DNA of 64,000 bases from Citrobacter freundii (GCF_011077955.1 NZ_JAALBX010000010.1:1-64000), one strand, 5' to 3'; counted from the first letter of the stretch, positions 25,688 to 35,471 are shown. Notes: generated from the letters alone by a model not told the origin. Numbers and translations are program-made.

Positions 25688-27628
25688 TTAGGGTTTGCTT
25701 TTAATAATGTGTTGTTCAGATACCATCGCCCCGCGTCGCTGCATCACCCACAGGGCAATCAGCGCAGCGACCAATAACGCGGCCTGCGGTAACAAGGTTT
25801 CGACATAGGGGTAGATACCAAGCCAGCCGATTTCCGGCATGCCTGGCAGCAGCGTAGGCTGGAACAACTTGCCTTCCACCAGTTCCAGTACCCCTTTCCC
25901 GGCGAAGACAAACGCCATCAGGTACATAAAACTGCCGGTAAACATAAAGAACGGCTTAAGCGGCAGTTTGACGACCGAGTAGCGCATCAGGAACCAAGCG
26001 ACCAGCAACATCACACAGCCGATAGCGAAACCGGCGAGGATGGCCAGATGCCCGGAAACATTACTGGCATCACCGACCAGCGCGTAATAGAACAGTACGG
26101 TTTCCGCCCCTTCGCGATACACCGCAAGGAAGCTCGTCATCCAAAGGCCAATCAGCGAACCGCGGCTCAGGGAGTTTGACAGTTTGCCTTCAAGCCAGGC
26201 TTTCCAGTGACGCGCTTCCACTTTGGAAAGTAGCCAGTAGCTCATGGAGAACAGCATAAAGACGGCGATAAGCATCGTGACGCCTTCAAGCAGTTCGCGG
26301 CTGGCGCCGGAGTTGGTGAACAGCAACTGGAAAATCACGGCGGTGATGACGCTGCAAACCAGCGCCACCACAACCGACTGGCGGATTAACGGCAGTTTGT
26401 CGTGATGGTTGTTTTTCACCATATAAGCCACGATGGCGGCGACGATGAGCAGCGCTTCCAGCCCTTCGCGCACAATGATCATCAGGCTGTATAACAGCAG
26501 GCTCCACTGGGTTTTTTCACCTTCGCCAAGCAGCGAAACTGCTTTCGCTAGATCCTGCTCCAGCGCCTGCGCTTCGGCGTTGAGCGCCGCAGGCGGCTGG
26601 CCGGCTTTCATCAGGCTGACGAGGCGCGTGAAGTGCCCTTCAAGCTGGGTTTTGAAGGCCACGTCGCGGGAACCGACTTTGTTTTCCATACCGCTTGCTT
26701 CGAACAGGTCGAAATAGGTGTCCTGCACCGCCATCATGCCGTCCTGCGCGTTGCCGTCGCTGTAGACGCCAATCGCCTCTTTCAGGCTACTGTTGATGCG
26801 GGAGGAGATGTTACCCCAGTCGGCCTGAGCGGCAGCGTCGGCATTGGTCGACTTTTTGCCGCTTTGCGGCGCGCTGACGGTCTGGGTGTTGCGGGTGGTC
26901 GGAAGGCCTGGCAACGTGTCTTCAATATCCTGCAACAGCGCAGTCACACCGTAGGCCACATCGTTGAGATTATCGGGTTTTGCCGTAAGCGCGATTAAAG
27001 CCGTGAACTGCTGATTAATGGCCGCGGCCTGCTGCGCAGAGCGATTTTTACGCACCGACATTTCCATTTCTGAGTTTTTAAAACCCTGATAATGGGCCTG
27101 CTGAACACTCTGGCTTGCCGCCGCGTATTGCCCTTGTTGATACTGCGTGACCGCCTGGGCCAGTAAGTCGTCAATGGTCTGGAAGCTTTGCTGCCAGTAC
27201 GGGGCGATTTCGCTATTGCTGTAAGCATCATGCTGTTCCTGCGCCACGAGCTTATGACCGCCGTCAAGCACCGGTTCAACGTTATCGAGATCCTTTTTCA
27301 GCTCGTCGATTTTTCCCTGCACCTCCGCCATGGATTTGCCTTCGCCGATCATCTTGCGGATCTCGCTGAAGGTGCTCTCCATCTGGTAGCTTTTCTGGGC
27401 GGAAATATTGATGCGAATGGGGCCTTCAAGATTTTCGAAGACTTCGAAATACGCCATTTGCACTTCACGACGCGCGTCGCTCACTTTTTGCTGCTGGTAA
27501 AGCGCGGCAGTTTTATCAAGGCGCGTTTTGATGTCGTTGATATAAGGGGAATAATCGGTCGCAGACCACGCCAGCGAGCTTATCAATAAGCAGCAAACGG
27601 CAAGGAAGAATGAACGCATGTTGAACAC
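25688..27628 (-). CDS. fetM: FTR1-family iron permease FetM
   Basis: A 646-residue inner-membrane protein. After a signal sequence (about 1-22) a long periplasmic region (25-370) contains three related about-60-residue segments (about 40-97, 160-217, 284-342) with a pattern of A..Y..g..A...v...Y..F. The C-terminal FTR1 domain has seven predicted helices and two RExxE iron-translocation motifs (R387EGLE and REGAE). I start at GTG 27628, which has CAGGG 7 bp upstream; ATG 27619 is an alternative. First gene of the eight-gene operon, behind a Fur-box-like site, so iron repression is expected. Confidence 0.94.
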   Translation of the reverse strand: MFNMRSFFLAVCCLLISSLAWSATDYSPYINDIKTRLDKTAALYQQQKVSDARREVQMAYFEVFENLEGPIRINISAQKSYQMESTFSEIRKMIGEGKSMAEVQGKIDELKKDLDNVEPVLDGGHKLVAQEQHDAYSNSEIAPYWQQSFQTIDDLLAQAVTQYQQGQYAAASQSVQQAHYQGFKNSEMEMSVRKNRSAQQAAAINQQFTALIALTAKPDNLNDVAYGVTALLQDIEDTLPGLPTTRNTQTVSAPQSGKKSTNADAAAQADWGNISSRINSSLKEAIGVYSDGNAQDGMMAVQDTYFDLFEASGMENKVGSRDVAFKTQLEGHFTRLVSLMKAGQPPAALNAEAQALEQDLAKAVSLLGEGEKTQWSLLLYSLMIIVREGLEALLIVAAIVAYMVKNNHHDKLPLIRQSVVVALVCSVITAVIFQLLFTNSGASRELLEGVTMLIAVFMLFSMSYWLLSKVEARHWKAWLEGKLSNSLSRGSLIGLWMTSFLAVYREGAETVLFYYALVGDASNVSGHLAILAGFAIGCVMLLVAWFLMRYSVVKLPLKPFFMFTGSFMYLMAFVFAGKGVLELVEGKLFQPTLLPGMPEIGWLGIYPYVETLLPQAALLVAALIALWVMQRRGAMVSEQHIIKSKP

Positions 27629-27638
27629 GGCACGCCCT

Positions 27639-27669
27639 GATAATCTAAATAATATTTATTATCATTACC
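27639..27669 (-). promoter_or_regulatory. Fur-box-like operator upstream of fetM
   Basis: On the - strand the sequence reads GGTAATGATAATAAATATTA and continues TTTAGATTATC, overlapping GATAAT-type hexamers arranged as in Fur boxes. It lies 11-41 bp upstream of the fetM start. The match is by eye. Confidence 0.75.
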
Positions 27670-28043
27670 TATTTTGTCAGCTTTTGTACATGATTAAAAT
27701 CATAAAACTAACAAATATTGACGTTCGCTTTCAAAAAGTGCCGTGAATGTATCTCTTTCGAATATTTTTTGTGCTATGGCGGCTTTTGCTCTGCTCAGTT
27801 ACCTCTTTTTTTTGGCGAGAACGCCTTACTTAATAGCTATAGTAATGATGTGGTTTATCGCCATCTTTCTCCCCTTTCATACCGCGTCCTTTCACCGCTG
27901 TGTAACGCTACGCGGCGGGCTGCGGTGCCTATCCCATATTTCAGCAATTGAATTCAGGAATTGATATTTCATTTTCAAATATTCGCAACGTTATGCTCTC
28001 AAAACGTTAACAAACAAACCTGCGAATGTGATGGAGATGAACA
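27670..28043. other. Divergent intergenic region between fetM and the monooxygenase operon
   Basis: No convincing gene lies here; short frames at 27718-27964 have no family features. It should hold the - strand promoter for fetM and the + strand promoter for the operon starting at 28044. Two AACGTT palindromes at 27987-27992 and 28003-28008 are possible operator half-sites for the + strand operon. Confidence 0.4.
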
Positions 28044-29390
28044 ATGACACGACAAATTAAACTCGGCGCATTTCTTCCCGGCGGCGGTCAACACGTGGCG
28101 GCATGGCGACATCCCGATCAACCTGCGGATGGCGCCACCCGTTTCGAATTTCATAAGCAACTGGCGTTAACCGCCGAGCGCGGGCTTTTTGATGCCTATT
28201 TCCTGGCCGATGGCCTCGCGGTACCAGCTAAAGGCGGCACCGAAGGCGGGCGCGCCAAGATTGCCGGTTTCGAACCCGTGACGCTGTTTTCCGCCCTCGC
28301 GCCACTGACTAAAAATATCGGTTTTATCGCCACGGCCTCAACCACTTACGAAGAGCCCTACAATCTGGCGCGTAAATTCGCATCGCTTGATTTGATTTCC
28401 GACGGACGCGCCGGCTGGAACGTGGTCACTACCGCAACCGAAGCTGCCGCGCTCAATTTTAATCTTGAGCAACAACATCCGCACGATTACCGCTACGAGC
28501 GGGCGCAAGAGCACGTTGAGGTGGTAAAAAAACTGTGGGACAGCTTTGAAGAAGACACTTTTATTCGCGATAAAGCCTCAGGGCAGTTTATCGATCCGGA
28601 CAAAGTCCATACCGCCGATCACGTAGGTAAACACTTCAGAGTCAAAGGCCCGTTGAACGTGCCGCGCTCGCCGCAGGGCCATCCGGTGATTGTTCAGGCG
28701 GGGCAGTCTGACAGTGGGCGTGAACTGGCCGCCGCCACCGCCGAGGTTATTTTCACCTCTCACCAGCATATTGCCACCGCCCAGGAATTTTACCGTGACA
28801 TCAAATCACGCGCCAAAGCGCTGGGCCGCCGACCGGAACATATTCTGGTGATGCCAGGCGTTGCCCCGTTTGTGGGACGGACCGAAGAAGAGGCCCAGGA
28901 AAAATACCGCCAGTTAACCTCGCTAATCGTTGAAGAAGACGGACTGGCGCTATTAAACGGCCTGACCGGCGGCACCCTGAATTTCGCCGATTACGACCTG
29001 GATGGGCCGCTGCCGCCCTTGCCCGCCACCGAAGGGATGAAATCGCGCCAGGCCCTGATCCGCCAGATTGCCGATGAGCATCAGTTCACAATTCGCGAGC
29101 TGTATCAGTGGATTGCCACCGCGCGCGGCCATTTCACGATTGTAGGCACCGCGGAGCACATCGCCGACACGCTCCAGGCGTGGTTTGAAAATGAGGCCGC
29201 CGATGGTTTCAATATTCTGCCGCCCTATCTGCCAGGCGCGTTGAATGACTTTATCGATCTGGTTATCCCGGAGTTGCAAAAACGCGGTCTGTTCCGCACC
29301 GCGTATGAAGGCACCACGCTGCGTGAAAACTTAGGGTTACCGTATCCGGAAAACCGCTATTCCCTTCTTCGCAATAACAAAGTGGCGTAA
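28044..29390 (+). CDS. LLM-class flavin-dependent monooxygenase (NtaA/SnaA/DszA family)
   Basis: A 448-residue luciferase-like monooxygenase using reduced FMN. Family marks include the N-terminal FLPGGGQHVAAWRHP, GLFDAYFLAD, the FMN-contact region ATASTTYEEPYNLARKFASL and SDGRAGWNVVTT, and VIVQAGQSDSGRELAA. Members attack nitrilotriacetate, dibenzothiophene sulfone, pristinamycin or alkyl sulfur compounds. Here it heads an operon with an SsuCAB-like transporter, which favours an organosulfur substrate; no SsuE-like flavin reductase gene is present. GGAG precedes the ATG. Confidence 0.9.
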   Translation: MTRQIKLGAFLPGGGQHVAAWRHPDQPADGATRFEFHKQLALTAERGLFDAYFLADGLAVPAKGGTEGGRAKIAGFEPVTLFSALAPLTKNIGFIATASTTYEEPYNLARKFASLDLISDGRAGWNVVTTATEAAALNFNLEQQHPHDYRYERAQEHVEVVKKLWDSFEEDTFIRDKASGQFIDPDKVHTADHVGKHFRVKGPLNVPRSPQGHPVIVQAGQSDSGRELAAATAEVIFTSHQHIATAQEFYRDIKSRAKALGRRPEHILVMPGVAPFVGRTEEEAQEKYRQLTSLIVEEDGLALLNGLTGGTLNFADYDLDGPLPPLPATEGMKSRQALIRQIADEHQFTIRELYQWIATARGHFTIVGTAEHIADTLQAWFENEAADGFNILPPYLPGALNDFIDLVIPELQKRGLFRTAYEGTTLRENLGLPYPENRYSLLRNNKVA

Positions 29391-29401
29391 GGGGGTTCAC
29401 G

Positions 29402-30241
29402 ATGACTGACTTTAGCAAAGTATGGCCGCGCCCCCGAGCGCGCAGCCCCGGTGTGACGCTTGCGCTATCCGGGAAATGGCGCAAGCGTGCGCTGGCGTTA
29501 AGCGCGGACTACGGTCTGCTGTTCGTTTTCTTTGCGGGCTGGCAAATCGCCAGCACTCAGGGGTGGCTGAACCCGGCGGTGATCCCGCCGATTGATAAGG
29601 TGTTCTGGGCGCTGTGGAATGGCATCAGCTCCGGCGCGCTGCTTGATGATATTACGATAAGCCTGCAACGCGCCGGACTGGCGTTCTTCTCGGCGGTGAT
29701 TATCGGTATTCCGCTTGGGCTTTTTATGGGGCAGATCCGCCCGCTTGAGCGCGCCCTGGATCCGCTGTTGCAGCTATTCCGCCAGACCTCAGCGCTGGCG
29801 CTGTATCCGGTATTTATTTTGCTGTTTGGGCTTGGGGAAAGCTCAAAAGTCTTTGTGATTTTCTGGGCCGCCCTGTTCCCGGTGCTGCTGGCCACCTTAA
29901 GCGGCGTGAAAGAAGTCGATCCGAAACTGCTGGAGATGGCGAAAACCTTTGGCGCACGACGCTTAACGGTCTTTCGGCGGGTGATTGTGCCCGCGTCGGT
30001 GCCGTCCATTTTCGTCGGTCTGCGCCTGTCGGCCACGACCGCCCTGCTGCTGCTGATTGCCGCCGAGATGATTGGCGCCAACAAAGGCATCGGTTTTCAG
30101 GTGATGAATGCGCAGTACAACTTCCAGATCCCGGTGATGTTTGCCGCCATTTTCCTGCTGGCTTTCCTGGGGCTGATGGCAAATTACATTCTGGTGCTTT
30201 TACAACGTCGGCTGTGTCGCTGGAACACCCATAACCACTAA
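29402..30241 (+). CDS. SsuC-like ABC transporter permease
   Basis: A 279-residue inner-membrane permease with about six transmembrane helices. The cytoplasmic EAA loop that contacts the ATPase is visible (LLEMAKTFGARRLTVFRRVI). It belongs to the taurine/aliphatic sulfonate/nitrate importer group (SsuC, TauC). It lies 11 bp after the monooxygenase gene and before the substrate-binding and ATPase genes, so the four genes form an operon for uptake and oxidation of a sulfonate-like compound (substrate inferred). Confidence 0.9.
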   Translation: MTDFSKVWPRPRARSPGVTLALSGKWRKRALALSADYGLLFVFFAGWQIASTQGWLNPAVIPPIDKVFWALWNGISSGALLDDITISLQRAGLAFFSAVIIGIPLGLFMGQIRPLERALDPLLQLFRQTSALALYPVFILLFGLGESSKVFVIFWAALFPVLLATLSGVKEVDPKLLEMAKTFGARRLTVFRRVIVPASVPSIFVGLRLSATTALLLLIAAEMIGANKGIGFQVMNAQYNFQIPVMFAAIFLLAFLGLMANYILVLLQRRLCRWNTHNH

Positions 30242-30288
30242 CTCGCGCCTGATGTCGACCGTTGATGATTTTATAAAGGATGTAAAAA

Positions 30289-31251
30289 ATGAAAAAGCAC
30301 ATCGCCCTGTTTGCCGCCTTCGCTTTCGTAAGCCTGAGTTTTTCAACACAGGCAGCACCAGAGAACGTCACGCTGCGTTATCTGGCAAGTTATGGCGGGC
30401 TGTCTGCCCATGAACTTGCCGATGCATTGGGTTATTTCAACGGCACCGGCGTGTCGCTTGAGAATAAAGGGTATGCCAGCGGCGGCCCGGAATCGTTATT
30501 CGCGCTCGCTTCCGGCAGCGTGGATATTGGCTCTGCCGCCACCCCGGCGGTATTAAACGCCATCGCCAGCGGCAATAAATTCGTTGCCGCCTACCCCACG
30601 AACGGCATCGATAACACCACAAAATCGATTTTCTACGTCCGCGAAGACAGCCCCATTAAAACCGTAAAAGATTTGGCGGGGAAATCCGTTGCGATAAACA
30701 CCCTTGGCGCGCATCTGGATTACACCCTGCGCGAAGCGTTGCGCCAGGCCGGATTGCCGCCCAACGCCGCAAGGCCGGTGGCAGTCCCTGGGCCGCAGCT
30801 CGAGCAAGTGTTGCGCTCAGGCCAGGTGGACGTGGCGGCGTTTGGCTACTGGCAAACCACCTTTGAGGGCGTCGCCCGCAGCCACGGCGGCCTGCGTCCG
30901 GTCTTTAATGATACCGATGTGCTCGGAGAGATAGCCGGCGGTTTCACCGTACTGCGTGAGGATTTCGTGGCAGCCCACCCGCAGGCGGCGAAAATCTTCG
31001 TCCAGCAATCAGCCCGCGCGCTGGACTACGCCCGGGAACACCCGCAAGAAGTGCGTGCCTTGATGGCGAAGGAGCTGAAAGCGCGGGGGGAAAACCCGGA
31101 CGTGGCGCAGTACTTTTCCGGCTATGGCGTGCGCCCTGGCGGTCAGGCGCAAGATCGCGATGTGCAGTACTGGATAGATATCCTTGAGCGCGACGGCGCG
31201 CTGGCAAAAGGCCAAATCCAGGTGACTAACGTTTTATTCCATGCACAGTGA
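30289..31251 (+). CDS. SsuA-like periplasmic substrate-binding protein
   Basis: A 320-residue protein with a signal peptide (cleaved after about STQA, residue 23) and an NMT1/SsuA-type type II periplasmic binding fold. The sequence includes LASYGGLSAHELADALGYFN, SGSVDIGSAATPAVLN and DLAGKSVAINTLG. It should capture the ligand for the permease and ATPase beside it. The binding-site residues do not by themselves define sulfonate specificity. Start ATG 30289 follows AAAGGA. Confidence 0.9.
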   Translation: MKKHIALFAAFAFVSLSFSTQAAPENVTLRYLASYGGLSAHELADALGYFNGTGVSLENKGYASGGPESLFALASGSVDIGSAATPAVLNAIASGNKFVAAYPTNGIDNTTKSIFYVREDSPIKTVKDLAGKSVAINTLGAHLDYTLREALRQAGLPPNAARPVAVPGPQLEQVLRSGQVDVAAFGYWQTTFEGVARSHGGLRPVFNDTDVLGEIAGGFTVLREDFVAAHPQAAKIFVQQSARALDYAREHPQEVRALMAKELKARGENPDVAQYFSGYGVRPGGQAQDRDVQYWIDILERDGALAKGQIQVTNVLFHAQ

Positions 31252-31259
31252 GGTGAGTA

Positions 31260-32030
31260 ATGACCACGACCATTGATATCCGCCGCGGCGACGTTTCTGT
31301 GCAGGGGGTGTATAAATCGTTTTCGCTTAACGGTGAGCCGTTTGACGTGTTTCGCGATTTGACATTACATATCCGCGCCGGGCAGAGCATCGCCATCGTC
31401 GGCCCGAGCGGATGCGGGAAAACTACCCTGCTGCGCATTCTGGCAGGGCTTGAAGAACCCGATGCAGGCGATGTGCTGATTGACGGCAATGCGGTTCATG
31501 GACTGAGCCGCGAACGGGCGGTTATTTTTCAGGAGCCGCGCCTGCTGCCCTGGCTTTCCGTGCTGGATAACGTCAGTTTTGGCCTGGATGTGCAGCGCGT
31601 GTCTAAACGGGAATCCCGGCAGCGCGCCCGCAAGGCGCTGGCGCTTGTGGGATTAAGCGAATTCGAAAATGCCTGGCCCCGGCAACTGTCCGGCGGGATG
31701 GCTCAGCGGGTCGGTATTGCCCGGGCGTTAACCGTTCAGCCAGAGATTTTGCTGCTGGATGAACCGCTGGGCGCGCTGGACGCAATGACCAAAATCACCA
31801 TGCAGGAAGAGTTAGCGCGTATTTGGGCGGAAGAAAACGTGACCATGATCCTGGTGACGCACGATCTGGAAGAAGCCATCTATCTGGCGGACCGGGTACT
31901 GGTGCTGCCCAAACATAAAGGCGGCGAAATCCGTTTTATTGACGTTGCCCTGCCCCGGCCACGGGTGCGAAGCCAACAGGAATTCGTGCTGCTGCGCCAG
32001 CAGCTTATGGCGGAATTCGGTCTGCACTAG
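31260..32030 (+). CDS. SsuB-like ABC transporter ATP-binding protein
   Basis: A 256-residue ATPase with Walker A GPSGCGKTT, Q-loop VIFQEPRLLPWL, signature LSGGMAQR, Walker B ILLLDEPLGALD and switch VTHDLEEA. The EPRLLPW Q-loop context is typical of SsuB/TauB. It powers the importer encoded by the two upstream genes. ATG 31260 lies 8 bp after the binding-protein stop. A terminator follows at 32054. Confidence 0.93.
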   Translation: MTTTIDIRRGDVSVQGVYKSFSLNGEPFDVFRDLTLHIRAGQSIAIVGPSGCGKTTLLRILAGLEEPDAGDVLIDGNAVHGLSRERAVIFQEPRLLPWLSVLDNVSFGLDVQRVSKRESRQRARKALALVGLSEFENAWPRQLSGGMAQRVGIARALTVQPEILLLDEPLGALDAMTKITMQEELARIWAEENVTMILVTHDLEEAIYLADRVLVLPKHKGGEIRFIDVALPRPRVRSQQEFVLLRQQLMAEFGLH

Positions 32031-32053
32031 TCTTGATTGCCACGCGTGAACCG

Positions 32054-32077
32054 CGCCCTGCACCGTCAGGGCGTTTT
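32054..32077 (+). terminator. Rho-independent terminator after the ssu-like operon
   Basis: CGCCCTG / CAGGGCG stem with a 6-nt loop followed by TTTT. Confidence 0.8.
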
Positions 32078-32216
32078 CGTGCCTAAAAGCCAGTTTATTT
32101 GTCTGTAAACCTCAGATTTGTCAATTCATGTGCCTCGCTTCGCCGATATTCGTCTAAGGTTTTTCTATGATTGTTTTCAGCCTCTGCGCTGGACGCTCGA
32201 CCATGGAGAATTACTG

Positions 32217-34313
32217 ATGACAAAATCCGCTCTGCGCCAACCCCGTACTTTGATGTTCGCCATACAGATTGCGCTGGGTAGCGCCTTCTTCCTTTTTAGC
32301 GCTCAACCCTCGTTTGCCGAGGATCAACCTAAAGCCGCCGTACAACCGCCAGACATCCTGTTAGGCCCGCTCTTTACCGATGTGCAAAGCGCGAAACTGT
32401 TCCCCGATCAAAAAACCTTCGCCGACGCGGTGCCGAAAAGCGATCCCTATATGATCCTTGCGGATTACCGGATGCAGCGTAACCAGTCGGGCTTTGATTT
32501 ACGCCACTTTGTCGATCTGAATTTTGATCTGCCGAAAGCGGGAGAAAAATATGTGCCGCCGGCCAATCAAAGCCTGCGCGAGCATATTGATGGACTCTGG
32601 CCGGTGCTGACTCGCACTACCGATACCGCCGCCAAATGGGATTCGCTGTTGCCTTTGCCGGAGTCGTACGTGGTGCCTGGCGGACGTTTTCGCGAAGTGT
32701 ATTACTGGGATAGCTACTTCACCATGCTGGGCCTTGCGGAAAGCGGCCACTGGGACAAAATCGAAGATATGGTGAAGAACTTCGCTTATGAAATCGATAC
32801 CTGGGGCCATATTCCCAACGGCAACCGCAGTTACTATCTGAGCCGCTCGCAGCCGCCGTTTTTCTCGCTGATGGTGGAACTGCTGGCGACCCATGATAAA
32901 GAGGCGCTGAAAACCTTTAAGCCGCAGCTTACCAAAGAGTATCAATACTGGATGGAGGGCGGCGACAGCCTTGCGCCGGGCAACGCCACTAAGCGTGTGG
33001 TGAAACTGCAAAACGGCGCGCTGCTTAACCGTTACTGGGACGATCGCGATACGCCGCGTACCGAATCGTGGCTGGATGATGTGACCACCGCTAAAAACAA
33101 CCCGGATCGCCCGGCGACGGAAATCTATCGCGATTTGCGCGCAGGCGCGGCATCGGGCTGGGACTTTAGCTCGCGCTGGATGGATAACCCGCAGCAATTA
33201 GGGTCGATTCACACCACGGCTATTATTCCGGTTGATTTGAACGCCTTAATGTTCCAGCTGGAAAAAACGCTCTCTCATGCCAGCAAAGCGGCGGGCGATG
33301 ACGAAGGCGCGGCGCGTTTTGATAAGCTCGCCAGCCAACGCCAGCAGGCGATGGAGTCAACGTTATGGAATGACAAGCAGGGTTGGTACGCCGATTACGA
33401 TATGCGACGTAAAGCCGTCAGCGACAAGCTTACCGCCGCGGCCCTGTTCCCGCTGTTTGTTAACGCTGCCGCGCAGGATCGCGCAGATAAAGTGGCAACC
33501 GCCACGCAGTCGCAACTGTTGAAACCGGGCGGCGTGGTCACCACGACGGTGAATACCGGCCAGCAGTGGGATGCGCCTAACGGCTGGGCGCCTTTGCAAT
33601 GGGTCGCTGCCGTGGGGCTTGAGAATTATGGTCATAACGATCTGTCCATGGAAGTGACCTGGCGCTTCCTGACCAATGTTCAGCACACCTACGATCGCGA
33701 GAAAAAACTGGTCGAGAAATATGATGTCTCCTCCACCGGCACGGGCGGCGGCGGCGGTGAATATCCTTTACAGGACGGTTTTGGCTGGACGAACGGCGTG
33801 ACGCTGAAAATGCTCGATAAGCTGTGCGCGACGCAAAAACCCTGCGATAACGTGCCCTCGACACGGCCGGTAGCGGCTTCCGGCACCACCCCGTCGGGCG
33901 CAGCTTCTAACCAGAACACGTCAGGCTCTGGGTCTCAGTCAACCTCAGGCGCTTCGTCGCAACCCGCTGCTGCTGGCTCATCCTCGCAAGCGGGTTCAGG
34001 TTCCAGATCGATGACGGATTCGGAGGCGAAACCGACTTCGGGATCCATGCTTAAGAATGATTCCGAGTCGAAACCGACTTCGGGCTCCCTGCTTAAAAGC
34101 GATTCCGAGTCGAAACCGACTTCGGGCTCCCTGCTGAAGAATGATTCCGAGTCGAAACCGGCTTCGGGTTCCCTGCTTAAGAATGATTCGGCCTCGCAAG
34201 CGTCAAAAGGGACAGAGCCCTCGCCGATGACTCATTCTGACTCGCAACCGACAAAAAGCACCGAGACAGCACCTGTTAAGGAAAAGTCACCGGAACCGGT
34301 TAACGCGCAGTAA
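32217..34313 (+). CDS. treA: Periplasmic trehalase TreA with repetitive C-terminal extension
   Basis: Hydrolyses trehalose to two glucose molecules in the periplasm, allowing use of trehalose at high osmolarity. The signal peptide is long (cleavage after about FA, residue 35). GH37 signatures are clear: [28 protein letters not shown] and the glycine-rich [16 protein letters not shown] chose ATG 32217 (GGAGAA upstream); the frame continues back to 32118. The 698-residue product is about 130 residues longer than E. coli TreA (565). From about residue 549 it is a Ser/Thr/Gly/Lys-rich, presumably disordered tail with four 14-residue repeats. Repeat island B follows. Confidence 0.93.
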   Translation: MTKSALRQPRTLMFAIQIALGSAFFLFSAQPSFAEDQPKAAVQPPDILLGPLFTDVQSAKLFPDQKTFADAVPKSDPYMILADYRMQRNQSGFDLRHFVDLNFDLPKAGEKYVPPANQSLREHIDGLWPVLTRTTDTAAKWDSLLPLPESYVVPGGRFREVYYWDSYFTMLGLAESGHWDKIEDMVKNFAYEIDTWGHIPNGNRSYYLSRSQPPFFSLMVELLATHDKEALKTFKPQLTKEYQYWMEGGDSLAPGNATKRVVKLQNGALLNRYWDDRDTPRTESWLDDVTTAKNNPDRPATEIYRDLRAGAASGWDFSSRWMDNPQQLGSIHTTAIIPVDLNALMFQLEKTLSHASKAAGDDEGAARFDKLASQRQQAMESTLWNDKQGWYADYDMRRKAVSDKLTAAALFPLFVNAAAQDRADKVATATQSQLLKPGGVVTTTVNTGQQWDAPNGWAPLQWVAAVGLENYGHNDLSMEVTWRFLTNVQHTYDREKKLVEKYDVSSTGTGGGGGEYPLQDGFGWTNGVTLKMLDKLCATQKPCDNVPSTRPVAASGTTPSGAASNQNTSGSGSQSTSGASSQPAAAGSSSQAGSGSRSMTDSEAKPTSGSMLKNDSESKPTSGSLLKSDSESKPTSGSLLKNDSESKPASGSLLKNDSASQASKGTEPSPMTHSDSQPTKSTETAPVKEKSPEPVNAQ
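34017..34184 (+). repeat. Four in-frame 42-bp tandem repeats in treA
   Basis: Four consecutive units encode [42 protein letters not shown] and [14 protein letters not shown]. Unit length is exactly 42 bp. Near-identity at DNA level suggests recent expansion by slippage. Confidence 0.95.
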
Positions 34314-34408
34314 GTTTATCGCGCGGCGCACGTGACTCTCTGTGGTGGTTTATAGGGAGTTACGTTCTGTCGGTTACGTGCTGATGAACAGCGACGTTCG
34401 GGGGAATG

Positions 34409-34657
34409 ATTACGCTCGCCAGGGGTTTGTAGCTCATCGCAGCAGAGGTGTACGCGAACGTGCAAAGGGAGGGGTATCGCTCCCCCCTTTTGCAATCCCC
34501 GCTCCCGGTTCAATCACCTCGCCGCTGCATGGTGCCCTCGGCTCCATCTCCTCGCTTCAGGTCGGTCGGGATACGGCATCCTGCCTTTCCTGCCCTCATG
34601 CCCCGATCACTCGATTACTCGGCTCATCCTTGAGCCTCGGCGAGGTTAATGCCGGAC
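34409..34657 (+). repeat. Type I repeat unit B1
   Basis: Diverged unit with CGCTCGCC / GCGAACG arms and an imperfect G hairpin GCAAAGGGAGGGG ... CCCCCCTTTTGC (34462-34493). A hairpin GGCTCA-TCCT-TGAGCC (34621-34636) replaces the CAGGCCCGC stem of other copies. Confidence 0.75.
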
Positions 34658-34792
34658 CTGGGCCTGTCACTGTAACTTCAGTAAGCGGTTTCTGAATCGG
34701 CATGACTGCCGTGGAGAGGTTCGCGCTCACCACAGATATCGCCAGGGTATGCCTGTATGTTTTGCCTCGGCGAATGTTTATGTGCAGTGGAA

Positions 34793-35120
34793 GTGTTACG
34801 TTCGCCAGGCATGTGTAGCTCAATAAGGCACTGGCGTACGCGAACGTGCAAAGGGGGGTATCGCTCCCCCCTTTGCAATCCCCGCTCCCGGCCAACAACC
34901 TCGCCGCTGCGCGGTTCCCTCGGCTCCATCTCCTCGCTTCAGGTCGGCCGGGATACGGCATCCTGCCTTTCCCGACCTCAGGCCCAGATTACTCGGCCCA
35001 TCCCTGGGCCTCGCCCCTGCGGGGCCGCCGCAAGCGGCGTTCAAAAGCGCTCCCGGCGCTTTTGTCCATGCGGGCCTGACCTGGCTCGTCAATTGCGCCT
35101 CGGCGATGTTGATGCCGGAC
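34793..35120 (+). repeat. Type I repeat unit B2 (long form)
   Basis: Nearly identical to unit A2, including the extra hairpin block. The G6/C6 hairpin is at 34848-34876. The CAAAAGCGC / GCGCTTTTG hairpin near 35041-35064 is perfect here. Confidence 0.85.
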
Positions 35121-35345
35121 ACAACCCCACGGCTGATATTCTTGTTTTTTCAGTAAGGGCTTGTTGGCGTTTTTGCGCACGTGACCTGGCTTGTCTCTTG
35201 TGCCTCGGCGAGGTTGATGCCGGACCAGGACCCAAGGCTGACATTTTTGTGTTTTCAGTGAAGGCTTATTTGCGTTTTTGCGTGCCTGACCTGGCTCGTC
35301 AATTGCGCCTCGGCGATGTTGATGCCGGACACAACCCCACGGCTG
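35078..35345 (+). repeat. Three 105-bp tandem repeats
   Basis: Copies begin with GACCTGGCT at 35078, 35183 and 35288, exactly 105 bp apart. Each carries GCCTCGGCGA, GTTGATGCCGGAC and, for the first two, a T-rich segment ending in GCGTTTTTGCG. Confidence 0.85.
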
Positions 35346-35471
35346 GAATGCATGTGTTGTGAATTGAAGGAAGAACTGTCGGGTTACTGAAACCTTCGCA
35401 ACCCAATATATTTCCCTGAGAACAAACCCTTCTCGGAAATATTAAGCGCAACAAGACCTCACTCTTTTAAA

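Noticed and set aside
27718-27964. Short frames between fetM and the monooxygenase gene
   Set aside because: No ribosome-binding site or family resemblance; region is better explained as divergent promoter DNA.
32499-33197. 232-codon minus-strand frame inside treA
   Set aside because: Antisense shadow of the trehalase catalytic domain.
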